48,424 nucleotides of DNA from DASUAS01 sp963809795. Lineage in GTDB: Bacteria; Actinomycetota; Acidimicrobiia; IMCC26256; DASPTH01. The stretch spans positions 1 through 48,424 of the forward strand of contig CAWELN010000017.1 in assembly GCA_963809795.1 (NCBI GenBank). Reading direction: 5' to 3'. The position numbers and the translations under genes are program-made. How positions within the stretch are numbered: position 1 is the first letter of the stretch; each line of letters begins with the position of its first letter. The notes beneath the pieces are model-generated. The model was not told the origin of the DNA. It saw only the letters and a list, made by a program, of their open reading frames with translations, and ran no database searches. Below, piece by piece: positions 31,362-39,059 of the stretch.

Positions 31362-31887
31362 TCAGCCGACCACGTCCACGGAGATCTGAGCGGCTCCGCC
31401 GCAATAGGTGTACGTGTTGATCCGGAACGCGAGCGACTGGGGCGGTTTCGCGAACGAGCCCCTCGCGTTCGTTGGGCGGCGCGAAGCTCTCCGGGTAGCT
31501 CGTGACGGCCCATCCTGCGCCTTGGAGTTGGGAAGTCACCGACGCGAAGTACCCCGCCGGGTCCGCGCTGGGCGCGCTGAACTGGCCGATTCGGCCGCCC
31601 GCACCGTCACTCTGGTCGCCCAAGAACGAAGTCCCGTTCGGGAGGGGGAACTCCGCGGGCAGCCAGCCGGGGACCGGACCGATCGCGGCGGGAACGTTCG
31701 TGCACGTGGGCTGGACCGGCAGAGTCGTCGTTGCGCCTGGCGGCTGGGCCGACGTCGCGGCCGCAGGTTTGGACGTGACGTGGCGCGAAGATGTGCTCGG
31801 GCGCGAACTTGCCGTCTGTCCGCCACTGCACCCGCTTGCACACACCGCGAGCAGCGCCGCGCAGACCAACGGCGTCATAGCGCGCAT
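31362..31887 (-). CDS. Small secreted lipoprotein, probable frameshift near 31,455-31,500
   Basis: MRAMTPLVCAALLAVCASGC is a lipoprotein signal with lipobox ASGC. A Ser/Thr/Pro linker leads to a domain with WLPAEFPLPNGTSF and GWAVTSYPESF. The opening frame then turns Arg-rich and stays open to 31213, which looks non-coding. In the -1/+2 frame the sequence instead continues GSFAKPPQSLAFRINTYTYC then GGAAQISVDVVG and stops at 31362. That tail resembles the tail of the neighbouring 31,947 protein, so a one-base indel is likely, either real or an error. Function unknown. Divergent from the 31,947 gene. Confidence 0.6.
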
Positions 31888-31946
31888 CTCTCGGAATGGT
31901 ATAACGCACGGGGTTGGGTGGTGATTGCCGCGGAGGTGCGTGTCGG

Positions 31947-32363
31947 ATGCCACGTTTCGCGATCGTCGCGTTCGTTCTCGTGGGTGTCGTGTCGGCTTGG
32001 GGTGGTGCGGCGCAGGCCAAGGACGACCACCCGGCCAAGAAGTGCTCAACCGCGCCGGCGGCGCTCTCGGGTTCCAATGGGCTCCCGACGGATTTCCCGA
32101 GTCCGTCCAACGTGGTCTACACGAGCACGAGCAGCGCGGGACCGTCGAACATTGCGGTCGGCTACATGAAGACAACCCTCGCGAAGGCCTATGCGGCCTG
32201 GAGCAAGGCTCTGAAGTCGCCGCCGTATGCCGTCACCCACAAGGAGAAGGATCCGGATGACGCCGAGGTCAACTTCGCGTCGTCCGCGACATCGGGTCAG
32301 GTCGCGCTCAAGGAACCGTGCACGGGACGTCTCTCGGTTCGGGTGACTGCTCGGCCCGCGTAG
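31947..32363 (+). CDS. Small secreted protein, paralogue-like to the divergent lipoprotein
   Basis: 138 residues with a signal peptide (FAIVAFVLVGVVSAWGGAAQ then AK). The mature part shows GLPTDFPSPSNVVYTSTSSA, AYAAWSKALKSPPYAVTHKE and a C-terminal PCTGRLSVRVTARP. These align by eye with LPAEFPLP, GWAVTSYPES and YCGGAAQISVDVVG of the opposite-strand lipoprotein, including the single Cys. ATG 31947 has GGAGG 10 nt upstream. The stop lies 5 bp before the LivF-like ATPase start, so the two are probably co-transcribed. No known family recognised. Confidence 0.7.
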   Translation: MPRFAIVAFVLVGVVSAWGGAAQAKDDHPAKKCSTAPAALSGSNGLPTDFPSPSNVVYTSTSSAGPSNIAVGYMKTTLAKAYAAWSKALKSPPYAVTHKEKDPDDAEVNFASSATSGQVALKEPCTGRLSVRVTARPA

Positions 32364-32368
32364 CCAGC

Positions 32369-33007
32369 GTGACCGCGCTGGAGATCGCCGGGCTCACCGT
32401 CCGACTCGGGTCGGCGGTCGTGGTCGACCACGTGGACCTCGTCGTACCTCAGGGCCGGGTCGCGGCCGTAGTGGGTCCACTCGGGTCGGGGAAGTCGACG
32501 CTCCTCGAGGCGATTGCCGGTCTCGTCCCGGCGTCCGAAGGCACGATCTCGATCGGTGGCGAACGGATCGACAGCCGTTCGGCGCCGCAGCGCGCGCGGC
32601 TCGGAATCTGCTACCTGCCCCCCTCGGGCGGGGTGTTCCCCGGGCTGACCGTGGCCGAGAACGTGGCCCTGATGTGTCCCGACGATGTCGGCTTCGTCGG
32701 CGTTGCCTTCCCCGAGCTCGCGGCCCGATGGTCGGTTCGCGCGGGCAGCCTGTCCGGCGGCGAGCAACGACTGCTCGCCCTGGTTCGCGCGCTCGCGCCG
32801 CGAACTCGGATCGCGCTCTTCGACGAGCCGTTCCATGCGTTGGCGCCGCGCGCTGCTGCCCGGTCCGGCGAGCTGATCGCTCGACTGGCGGAGGAGGAAC
32901 GCAAGATCGTCCTCGTCGCCGACAGCGCACGCGGGCGCATCGAGTCCACGGCGAACGCCGTGGTCCTCCTCCGGATGCGGGCGGACACGTCGCGGTCTGC
33001 CTCGTAG
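32369..33007 (+). CDS. ABC transporter ATP-binding protein, LivF-like
   Basis: 212 residues, slightly short for LivF (about 235). Walker A is GPLGSGKST, the Q-loop region reads ICYLPPSGGVFPGLTVAENV as in branched-chain amino-acid LivF, the signature is LSGGEQR and Walker B IALFDEPFHALAP. The switch region is VLVADS, with no His, as is common in LivF-type proteins. GTG 32369 follows the preceding stop by 5 bp. Probably the second ATPase of the importer encoded opposite at 34.2-38.2 kb, but it sits in a different transcription unit. Its stop TAG starts the -10 of the next gene. Confidence 0.85.
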   Translation: MTALEIAGLTVRLGSAVVVDHVDLVVPQGRVAAVVGPLGSGKSTLLEAIAGLVPASEGTISIGGERIDSRSAPQRARLGICYLPPSGGVFPGLTVAENVALMCPDDVGFVGVAFPELAARWSVRAGSLSGGEQRLLALVRALAPRTRIALFDEPFHALAPRAAARSGELIARLAEEERKIVLVADSARGRIESTANAVVLLRMRADTSRSAS

Positions 33008-33010
33008 GCT
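33005..33010 (+). promoter_or_regulatory. -10 element (TAGGCT) overlapping the LivF-like stop codon
   Basis: The TAG stop of the ATPase gene (33005-33007) is the first half of TAGGCT, which ends 6 nt before ATG 33017. This would allow a separate leaderless transcript of the downstream gene. Confidence 0.4.
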
Positions 33011-33016
33011 GGGCTG

Positions 33017-34168
33017 ATGCGCGGCGCGGCCCGAGGATTCGCGGCGGCACTGCTGGGAGGTCTGACTGCTGTCGGCGTGCTCGGGGTGCTCGGTGTCTCG
33101 TTTGCGGTCACCTCCGGTCTGCCCCTCCCGGACTCGATTCGGGGCCGCCACGAGCGTCTGGTGGCCCAGGCCCTGGCGCGCGGGCAGCTCGGTCCGATCG
33201 ACAATCACGCGCCAGGGCCCGTCACGGTCTCGGAGGCGGTTGCCCTCGGGGTGCGACCGGACGGGTCGTCGGGCCCGGTCACGGTGCGTCGACGCGTCGT
33301 GATCGACGGAACGGGCGACTTCATCGTCGAGCTTCCGCTGGACGCGGCCGACGTCGTGCCCGCGAACGCGACGTCACGGCCCGGGCTCCGGCAAGGAACC
33401 CTGCTGTGGGAGGGCTTCACGCCCGGCCGGCGTGAGCTCGCCGCCGACGCGACGCTGCTGGGGCGTGCCGCAGCGCAACGGATGCCGGTGGCCGTCCGGG
33501 GCACAACTCGTGGGCGCGAGGTGACCGTGTCGATCGCGAACAGCACCGCGGTCAGCGTCATGACGCCGACCGGGACGCCGGCACCGGCGTCGCTCTCCCG
33601 CGCCATCGACGCGGCCCGGGCTGTTCTCGCTGGAGGCGGACTGCCGGCGGCGGGGGAGGCGGGGGTGCCGGCCTCACTCACACCCGCCGGCGACGTGGTC
33701 CCGGTCGCGCAGGTCGTGAACGTGCCGGTCCGGATCACGGGCGAGATCGCGTTCGGTGGGATCCCCGAGGACGTCGACTCGGTGGTGGCGGGGTCCAGCG
33801 CCGATGATGCCCTGGTCCTCCACGGGTCCGGGCCGGTCGCCCTGCACTTGACGGTCACGATGGTCGCGCCGACGCTCGCCGACCTTCCGCCCCTTCCTCC
33901 CGACGCAGAGCCCGCCGCGGCGCGCGCCGCACTCAACGGACTCGATCTCGTGCTTCTACGCAGCCTGGTGGTCATGGACTACGCGCCGTTTGTCCCGGGC
34001 GTGGGAACGGCCTCGACCGCCGCGACCTTCTCGGTGGTCCCGGCCCCGACACTCCACGCCAGGCTGTCGACGACGAGGCGCCACGCCAACGTTCTCGTCA
34101 TCGTGGCCTTCGGCATCGGGCTCGCGATCCTCGTCGGGGCGGGTGGCGTCGTGTGGGCCCGTCATTGA
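33017..34168 (+). CDS. Hypothetical exported protein with N- and C-terminal membrane anchors
   Basis: 383 residues. An N-terminal helix (LLGGLTAVGVLGVLGVSFAV) and a C-terminal helix (VLVIVAFGIGLAILVGAGGV) bracket a roughly 300-residue region rich in Val, Ala, Pro and Thr that should lie outside the membrane. No recognised domain. Its position after the LivF-like ATPase and opposite the liv operon hints at a link with transport, but this is context only. ATG 33017 has no Shine-Dalgarno and lies 6 nt after TAGGCT. Its stop is 21 bp from the convergent binding-protein gene. Confidence 0.75.
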   Translation: MRGAARGFAAALLGGLTAVGVLGVLGVSFAVTSGLPLPDSIRGRHERLVAQALARGQLGPIDNHAPGPVTVSEAVALGVRPDGSSGPVTVRRRVVIDGTGDFIVELPLDAADVVPANATSRPGLRQGTLLWEGFTPGRRELAADATLLGRAAAQRMPVAVRGTTRGREVTVSIANSTAVSVMTPTGTPAPASLSRAIDAARAVLAGGGLPAAGEAGVPASLTPAGDVVPVAQVVNVPVRITGEIAFGGIPEDVDSVVAGSSADDALVLHGSGPVALHLTVTMVAPTLADLPPLPPDAEPAAARAALNGLDLVLLRSLVVMDYAPFVPGVGTASTAATFSVVPAPTLHARLSTTRRHANVLVIVAFGIGLAILVGAGGVVWARH

Positions 34169-34189
34169 GTGGACCCCGTCGAGCGGACT

Positions 34190-35448
34190 TCAGTTCGTCT
34201 GCTTGATCGGCGGCAGCGTCGCCGAGAGCGGATCGTTCTTCGCCGGCGTCCATACCAGGTCGTGAAAGACTGCGAAGAAGATGTCGTCGTCCACCACGCC
34301 TTCGTGGCTCAGCTCGTTGAAGCTACGTTCGTCGCCGTTCGCGCCCGTGATCTCGACACGCTGCATCGCCTTCAGCAGACTCTGACTCGCGCGAGTGCTT
34401 CGAGAGCGTTGCATCGCGGCTGCGACGACCTTCACGAAGTCGTAGCTGTACATCGCGTAGTCGGGTGCCTGTATGACGTTACGGCCGTGCGACTTCACGC
34501 CGACGAGGTCCGCGCCGAAGCGCTGCGTGTATGCGGCCTCGAACTGCTCGAAGGGCCCGGGGCCTCGTTCCGACGTGAGTCGCGACAGCGCGAACGTCAG
34601 CCCATCGAGCCATTCGGGATTGTCCGCGAGTTGCTGGCGGACCAGCGGGTCCTCCACGCTCGGTGCAGAGTAGATCGGGACCGTCCAGCCGGATTGGCGC
34701 GCCCGCGCGAACGACCGCGGCAACGGTCGGAGCTTCGGCCCAAACGACGATTGCGCCGGCGCCGCTGTTCGCGCGCTTCGATCACCTGGGGCGCGGGATC
34801 GGTCCCTGCGGGCACCTGGAGGTCGGCCGCGACCGCGTTGGGAATGGTGGTGAAGGCGTCGTGGAGGGCGCTGAGCCCACCGGTGCCGTACTCGCTGTCG
34901 TCGGTGATCAGTGCGACCCGTGGGTGCATCGGGACGACGTACTCGGCGAGTCGGAACGCGACGCCGTGGTCGGTGGGCGCGATCCGGAAGACGTTCGGCC
35001 GCGCCTTGGCATCGACGAGGGACGCGGCGCCTTGGTACACGATCCCGATCGGCAGGCCGGCGTCGTTGGCCGCTTGCCACGCGGCATCCACCCCGGTCCC
35101 CTCGTCGACGACGGTGGCGGCGCCGTCGGCGATCGCGGCATTCACATTGTCGCGGGTGGTGGTTGGTGAGAGCTTGCTGTCGACGGCCTCCACGCGGAGC
35201 TGTACCGCCCGGTGGCCGCCGATCGGCACGCCGCCGGCGGCGTTGATCTGGTCTGCGGCCAGCTTCGCGCCGTTCACGATGGTCTGCGCGACCGGCGAGT
35301 AGTGGAGCGGCACGTCGACCACGATGAGCGCGGTGTGGCTTGCCGGCTCGCTCCGCGCCACGGCCGGGAGGGCCACCATTGCGACAAGGCCCGCGACGGC
35401 GACCGACACCCCACGCGTCACGAGCCTGACATGGTCACGCAGCCTCAT
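34190..35448 (-). pseudogene. Branched-chain amino-acid-type ABC substrate-binding protein, two frameshifts
   Basis: Type 1 periplasmic binding protein (LivK-like) with signal peptide (VAVAGLVAMVALPAVARS). The first part runs in one frame from ATG 35448 to about 34,767 (PLHYSPVAQTIVNGAKLAAD, GVDAAWQAANDAGLPIGIVY, ITDDSEYGTGGLSALHDAFT). A 21-residue segment (SGAGAIVVWAEAPTVAAVVR) follows in a second frame to about 34,703. The rest is in a third (QSGWTVPIYSAP onward) to the stop at 34190. Two single-base insertions explain this. All segments are conserved-looking, so sequencing error or very recent decay is likely. The start overlaps the upstream livM/G stop (ATGA). Confidence 0.82.
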
Positions 35449-37196
35449 TCGGGCCCTCCGCTGAGGGCCCGGACGATTGGGTCGGTGTCGATGGCGTCGC
35501 TCTCTCCGTGTGCGCGGATCTGCCCGTCGAGCAGCACCGCGTACCGGTCCGCAACCGAGCGGACGACGGCGAGATCGTGTTCGATGACGATCACGGTGAT
35601 CCCCGTGGAGTGCAACGCGTGGATTCGCTCGGTGAGGCGGCGAGCGCCGTCGACGTCGAGTCCGGATGTGGGCTCGTCCAGGATCACGACCGACGGGGCG
35701 CTGACCATTGCGCTCGCCAACTGGGCGAGGCGTTGCTCGGTTGCGTTCAGCGTCCCCATGGGCTGCTGGGCCGCGCTCGGGATACCGCACCACGCGAGGA
35801 CTGAAGACACGCGACGCTCCACGTCGCGCTGCTCGGACCGCGCGAGTGGCGTCGCGGTGAGCGCCTGGAGCCAGCCGGTTGCCCGGGTCGGCTCGGCGGC
35901 CGCCAGTACCACGGTGGCGGTGGGCAGCGTGGGGGCCGCGATCGTGCGCTGCAGCATACGACTGACGGGGGCCGCGGCCCGATCGGGGTCGGGCGGGCGC
36001 AGTTCTACGACAACGCGCCCTTCGGAGGGATGATGGGTGCCGGCGATGACGCGGGCGAGCATCGTCTTTCCCGAACCGTTCGGCCCCACGATCGCCAAGC
36101 ACGTCCCCGATTCCACTGCGACGGTCACGTCGCGAAGAACGGTGTTGCCTTCGATCACGAGGGTGACGCCGTTCACGTGGACTTCGGCACCGCGGCCGGG
36201 GCCGAGGGGATCGGTCGGCGCGCGATCGCGGTCGCCGGTGGTGCACCGGGGCTTGAGGCGGGCGACAAGAAGGCGCAGGTCGAGTCCAGTCGGCGCCAGA
36301 ACCACGAGCACGAGCAGCGTCGCCGCGACCGCGACGGGTACGTACTGGTTCGCGCTCGGTGGCAGGAGCGCATCGGCGAGGGTGTTGCTGCCGGCCACGA
36401 TCCCGATACCGAGCATCGGTCCGATCACCGGCGCCGAGCCGCCGATGATCACCGCGAGGAGTAGCCGATACGACAGATCGACGCGGTACTGCGTGGGATC
36501 AGCGATTCCGTGCACCTGCACGAGGAGGCTGCCCGCGACGACCGCGACCCAGGAGCTCGCCGTCATCGCGCCGGTGCGCAGCGCTTCGACGTGCAGTCCC
36601 ATGGCGGTGGCGGCGGGCGCGTCGGCGCGCACCAACTGGAGCGGTGGTCCGTAGCGTCGGCGGCCGGAGGCTTGCACGCCGAGGACGATCGCGGCCAAAG
36701 CGACGGCGGCCGCCCACCAGAAGACGGGGCCGACGACAAACGGGCGCCCGAGAGCGTGGATGTCCACGACGGCACGGGGCAACACGATCCCGCGGCTCCC
36801 ACCACTCACGCCCGGGAACGCGCCCACCGCGAGCACGAAGCACCAGCCCAGTAGCCACGTCGCTAGCGCAGCGAAGGTCGGGCGGAGCCGCGCGATTGCG
36901 AGACCGGCGACGAGGGCCGGAAGAAACCCTGCCACGGCGACGAACGCGACCGCCGCGATGGGGTCGAAGCCCCAGCGGCTCTGGGCCACCGCGGCCGTAT
37001 ACGCTCCCAGCCCCACGAAAGCACCCTGCGCGAGCGACGGGATCCCGCAGGTGTGGAAGGCGAACGCGAGGGCGAGCACCACGGTGATCAAGAGGACCGC
37101 AGTGGTGACGTCGAGGAGGGCCGACTGGCGCAGGACGATCGGCACCGCGAACGCCGCGCCCACGCCGAGGACGCCGATGATCGCGCGTCGGTTCAT
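35445..37196 (-). CDS. LivM-LivG fusion: ABC permease with C-terminal ATPase
   Basis: 583 residues. Residues 1 to about 315 form a LivM-type permease with some ten membrane helices, containing LAFAFHTCGIPSLAQGAFVG and LLLAVIIGGSAPVIGPMLGI. Residues about 340-583 form an ATPase with Walker A VGPNGSGKT near 370, Walker B SVVILDEPTSGLDVDGARRL and switch VIEHDL. The expected LSGGQ-type signature is replaced by LNATEQR, which may weaken ATP-driven dimer closure. Such fusions occur in some actinobacteria and alphaproteobacteria. ATG 37196 overlaps the livH stop and its own stop overlaps the binding-protein start (both ATGA). Confidence 0.87.
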   Translation of the reverse strand: MNRRAIIGVLGVGAAFAVPIVLRQSALLDVTTAVLLITVVLALAFAFHTCGIPSLAQGAFVGLGAYTAAVAQSRWGFDPIAAVAFVAVAGFLPALVAGLAIARLRPTFAALATWLLGWCFVLAVGAFPGVSGGSRGIVLPRAVVDIHALGRPFVVGPVFWWAAAVALAAIVLGVQASGRRRYGPPLQLVRADAPAATAMGLHVEALRTGAMTASSWVAVVAGSLLVQVHGIADPTQYRVDLSYRLLLAVIIGGSAPVIGPMLGIGIVAGSNTLADALLPPSANQYVPVAVAATLLVLVVLAPTGLDLRLLVARLKPRCTTGDRDRAPTDPLGPGRGAEVHVNGVTLVIEGNTVLRDVTVAVESGTCLAIVGPNGSGKTMLARVIAGTHHPSEGRVVVELRPPDPDRAAAPVSRMLQRTIAAPTLPTATVVLAAAEPTRATGWLQALTATPLARSEQRDVERRVSSVLAWCGIPSAAQQPMGTLNATEQRLAQLASAMVSAPSVVILDEPTSGLDVDGARRLTERIHALHSTGITVIVIEHDLAVVRSVADRYAVLLDGQIRAHGESDAIDTDPIVRALSGGPE

Positions 37197-38152
37197 TCGC
37201 GAACGTCCCGCGCGAAGCGCGGCGGGTGTGTCGCCAGCACGGCGAGCGCAACGAGGACGGGGAGGACCACCCGCCACTTCACGCCGAGTGGGCCCCAGCC
37301 GCCGACGTGGAAGGTGACGATGGCCGACTCCGCGACCCCGAGGGCGAGCGCCGTCACGAACACCCGTCGCCGACCGCCGAAGCGGGCGAGAGCGACCGCG
37401 GCGATCGCGTTGACGCCGAGCACGGCCCCAGTGTCGGGCCCGACGACGCTGCCCGACTCGGCGAGCAGACCGGCCACCGCCGTGAGCGTGCCGGCGAGCG
37501 CGAACGCGACCAGGACGAGCGTTCGAACCGGCAGCCCCATGACCCGCGCCGCATCGGCGTTGTCGGACACGCCCACCAGGGCCCGGCCGCGGTGGGTTCT
37601 GACGATCAGCTGGTCGACCGTCACGGCGATCACGAACCCGATCGCCAGTTGCCAGAGGGCGCGACCGTCGACGCCGGCCCCGAACGCCAGCACCACCCGG
37701 GCGTTGCCACGCGGGACGAGCTCGGGGAAGTAGGCGAACCGGGGAACCGCGGCTCGGAAGACGGCACCGAGCAACAACGCGGTGCCCACGACGATCCCGA
37801 GCCACCGCAGGCTTTCGCCACGCCGCGGGCTGCGCCACACAACGAGGACGCCGAGACCCGTGCTCGCCGCGGTCACGCCCACGATGGCGAGCAGCGACGC
37901 GACCGCCTTCAGACCGGGCGAGGACTGGTCGACGCTTGCGGTGGTCGCGCCGGTGACAGCCAGCGCGATCACGACGGCGGCACCGGCCAAGTCGCCTTGG
38001 GCGAATTGCAACGCGCTCGTGGCGCGGTACAGGAAGTCGAAGCCCACGGCGACGAGCCCGTAGGTTGCGCCTGCGGCGAGACCGGTGACGAGGATTTGGA
38101 CGAGAAGCCCCGACGAGATGCCAGATCGTACCCCGCTGATTCCGCTGACCAC
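37193..38152 (-). CDS. ABC transporter permease, LivH family
   Basis: 319 residues, about eight membrane helices. LivH signature at the N-terminus: ILVTGLAAGATYGLVAVGFD followed by FLYRATSALQFAQGD. The EAA-like coupling segment RGRALVGVSDNADAARVMGL is present in the last third. GTG 38152 is preceded by GAGG at 8 nt; no ATG fits. First gene of the livH, livM/G, binding-protein operon, which is tied together by ATGA overlaps. Substrate may be a branched-chain amino acid, amide or urea; the sequence does not decide. Confidence 0.88.
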   Translation of the reverse strand: MVSGISGVRSGISSGLLVQILVTGLAAGATYGLVAVGFDFLYRATSALQFAQGDLAGAAVVIALAVTGATTASVDQSSPGLKAVASLLAIVGVTAASTGLGVLVVWRSPRRGESLRWLGIVVGTALLLGAVFRAAVPRFAYFPELVPRGNARVVLAFGAGVDGRALWQLAIGFVIAVTVDQLIVRTHRGRALVGVSDNADAARVMGLPVRTLVLVAFALAGTLTAVAGLLAESGSVVGPDTGAVLGVNAIAAVALARFGGRRRVFVTALALGVAESAIVTFHVGGWGPLGVKWRVVLPVLVALAVLATHPPRFARDVRE

Positions 38153-38522
38153 CGGATGAACCTCGCTGGTGTGCTCTCCCGCACGACCGCGTGCGCTCCC
38201 ACCGTTGCTCGGCGAGCTGGTTCACGTGAGCGCGCGACGGGCCGGCGCGACCTGCTGCACGTCGACGACGAGTCCCGCGCGTGCACCTGGTTCGCCTCGC
38301 GGCGAGAGACGCCTCGCAACGTGCGACGCACGTATTCGTCGTGCCGCGGGAATCGCGCCGGGCGTACACGACGAGCTGCTAGGCGGTGGTGTCGTCCCGC
38401 GCGTGGCGCTCGGACCACGGCGTTGCCCTCCCGCCGGGCACGAGATCCACGCCAAGGCCTCGCGGGAGGGTCAACATCCGACGCTGGCCAGGTGCGAACA
38501 TTGCCTCTGACCTGCGGTTATG
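38153..38522. other. Gene-free stretch upstream of livH
   Basis: About 370 bp between livH and the tRNA-Ser 3' end. Several open frames cross it on both strands but none shows recognisable protein sequence, a good start and a consistent codon bias together. The livH promoter should be here, but no clear promoter was identified. Confidence 0.4.
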
Positions 38523-38610
38523 TGGCGGAGGGACTGGGATTTGAACCCAGGGTGACTTGCGCCACAATGGTTTTCGAGACCATCCGATTCGGCCGCTCTC
38601 GCATCCCTCC
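38523..38610 (-). tRNA. tRNA-Ser (anticodon CGA)
   Basis: Minus strand begins GGAGGGATGCGAGAGCGG and ends TCCCTCCGCCA, with the CCA encoded. Anticodon stem ATGGT/ACCAT holds loop CTCGAAA, giving anticodon CGA (reads UCG). The long variable arm typical of serine tRNAs follows, and the T-arm is GGGTTCAAATCCC. It lies 8 bp downstream of tadA on the same strand. Confidence 0.95.
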
Positions 38611-38618
38611 GAGCCCGG

Positions 38619-39059
38619 TCATTGTAGGCGGCGGCCCGCGAAGAACTCCTTGAGCAACGCCGCCGACTCGGCCGACCGCACACCGTCGCGGACTTCGATG
38701 GCGTGGTGCAGCCGGGGGTCGGCACCGAAGTGGTAGAGGCTGCCGAGCGCGCCCGCCTTCGGGTCGGCGGCACCGAACACCACCAGCGGGATGCGCGCGG
38801 CCAATGCCGCGCCCGCGCACATCGGGCACGGCTCCAACGTCACGACGAGCGCGCAGTCGTCGAGCCGCCAGCCTGTCCGCTGGCGCGCGGCGTCGGTGAT
38901 CGCGAGCAACTCCGCGTGCGCGGTCGGATCGCCGTCCAACTCGCGTTCGTTGTGGCGGCGCGCCAGGACGGTGCCATCCGCGACGCGCACCACGAGCGCG
39001 CCGACGGGCACGTCGTCGTGCGCAAGGGCGGCGCGCGCTTCGTCGAGCGCGAGGCCCAT
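38619..39059 (-). CDS. tadA: tRNA-specific adenosine deaminase
   Basis: 146 residues of the cytidine-deaminase fold; deaminates adenosine 34 of tRNA-Arg(ACG) to inosine. The zinc site is visible as HAE in DPTAHAELLAI and PCXXC in VTLEPCPMCAGAAL. VPVGALVV and the C-terminal DPRLHHAIEVRDGV are also typical. ATG 39059 gives MGLALDEARAALAH; relatives usually start about five residues earlier, and no start codon exists there in this frame, so the 5' end is uncertain. The reading frame of the upstream ligase runs into this gene. Followed by tRNA-Ser, a common actinobacterial arrangement. Confidence 0.9.
   Translation of the reverse strand: MGLALDEARAALAHDDVPVGALVVRVADGTVLARRHNERELDGDPTAHAELLAITDAARQRTGWRLDDCALVVTLEPCPMCAGAALAARIPLVVFGAADPKAGALGSLYHFGADPRLHHAIEVRDGVRSAESAALLKEFFAGRRLQ

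Noticed and set aside
38169..38510. 113-codon plus-strand frame downstream of livH start
   Set aside because: No recognisable protein sequence, no ribosome binding site, and all three frames are equally open in this GC-rich stretch.
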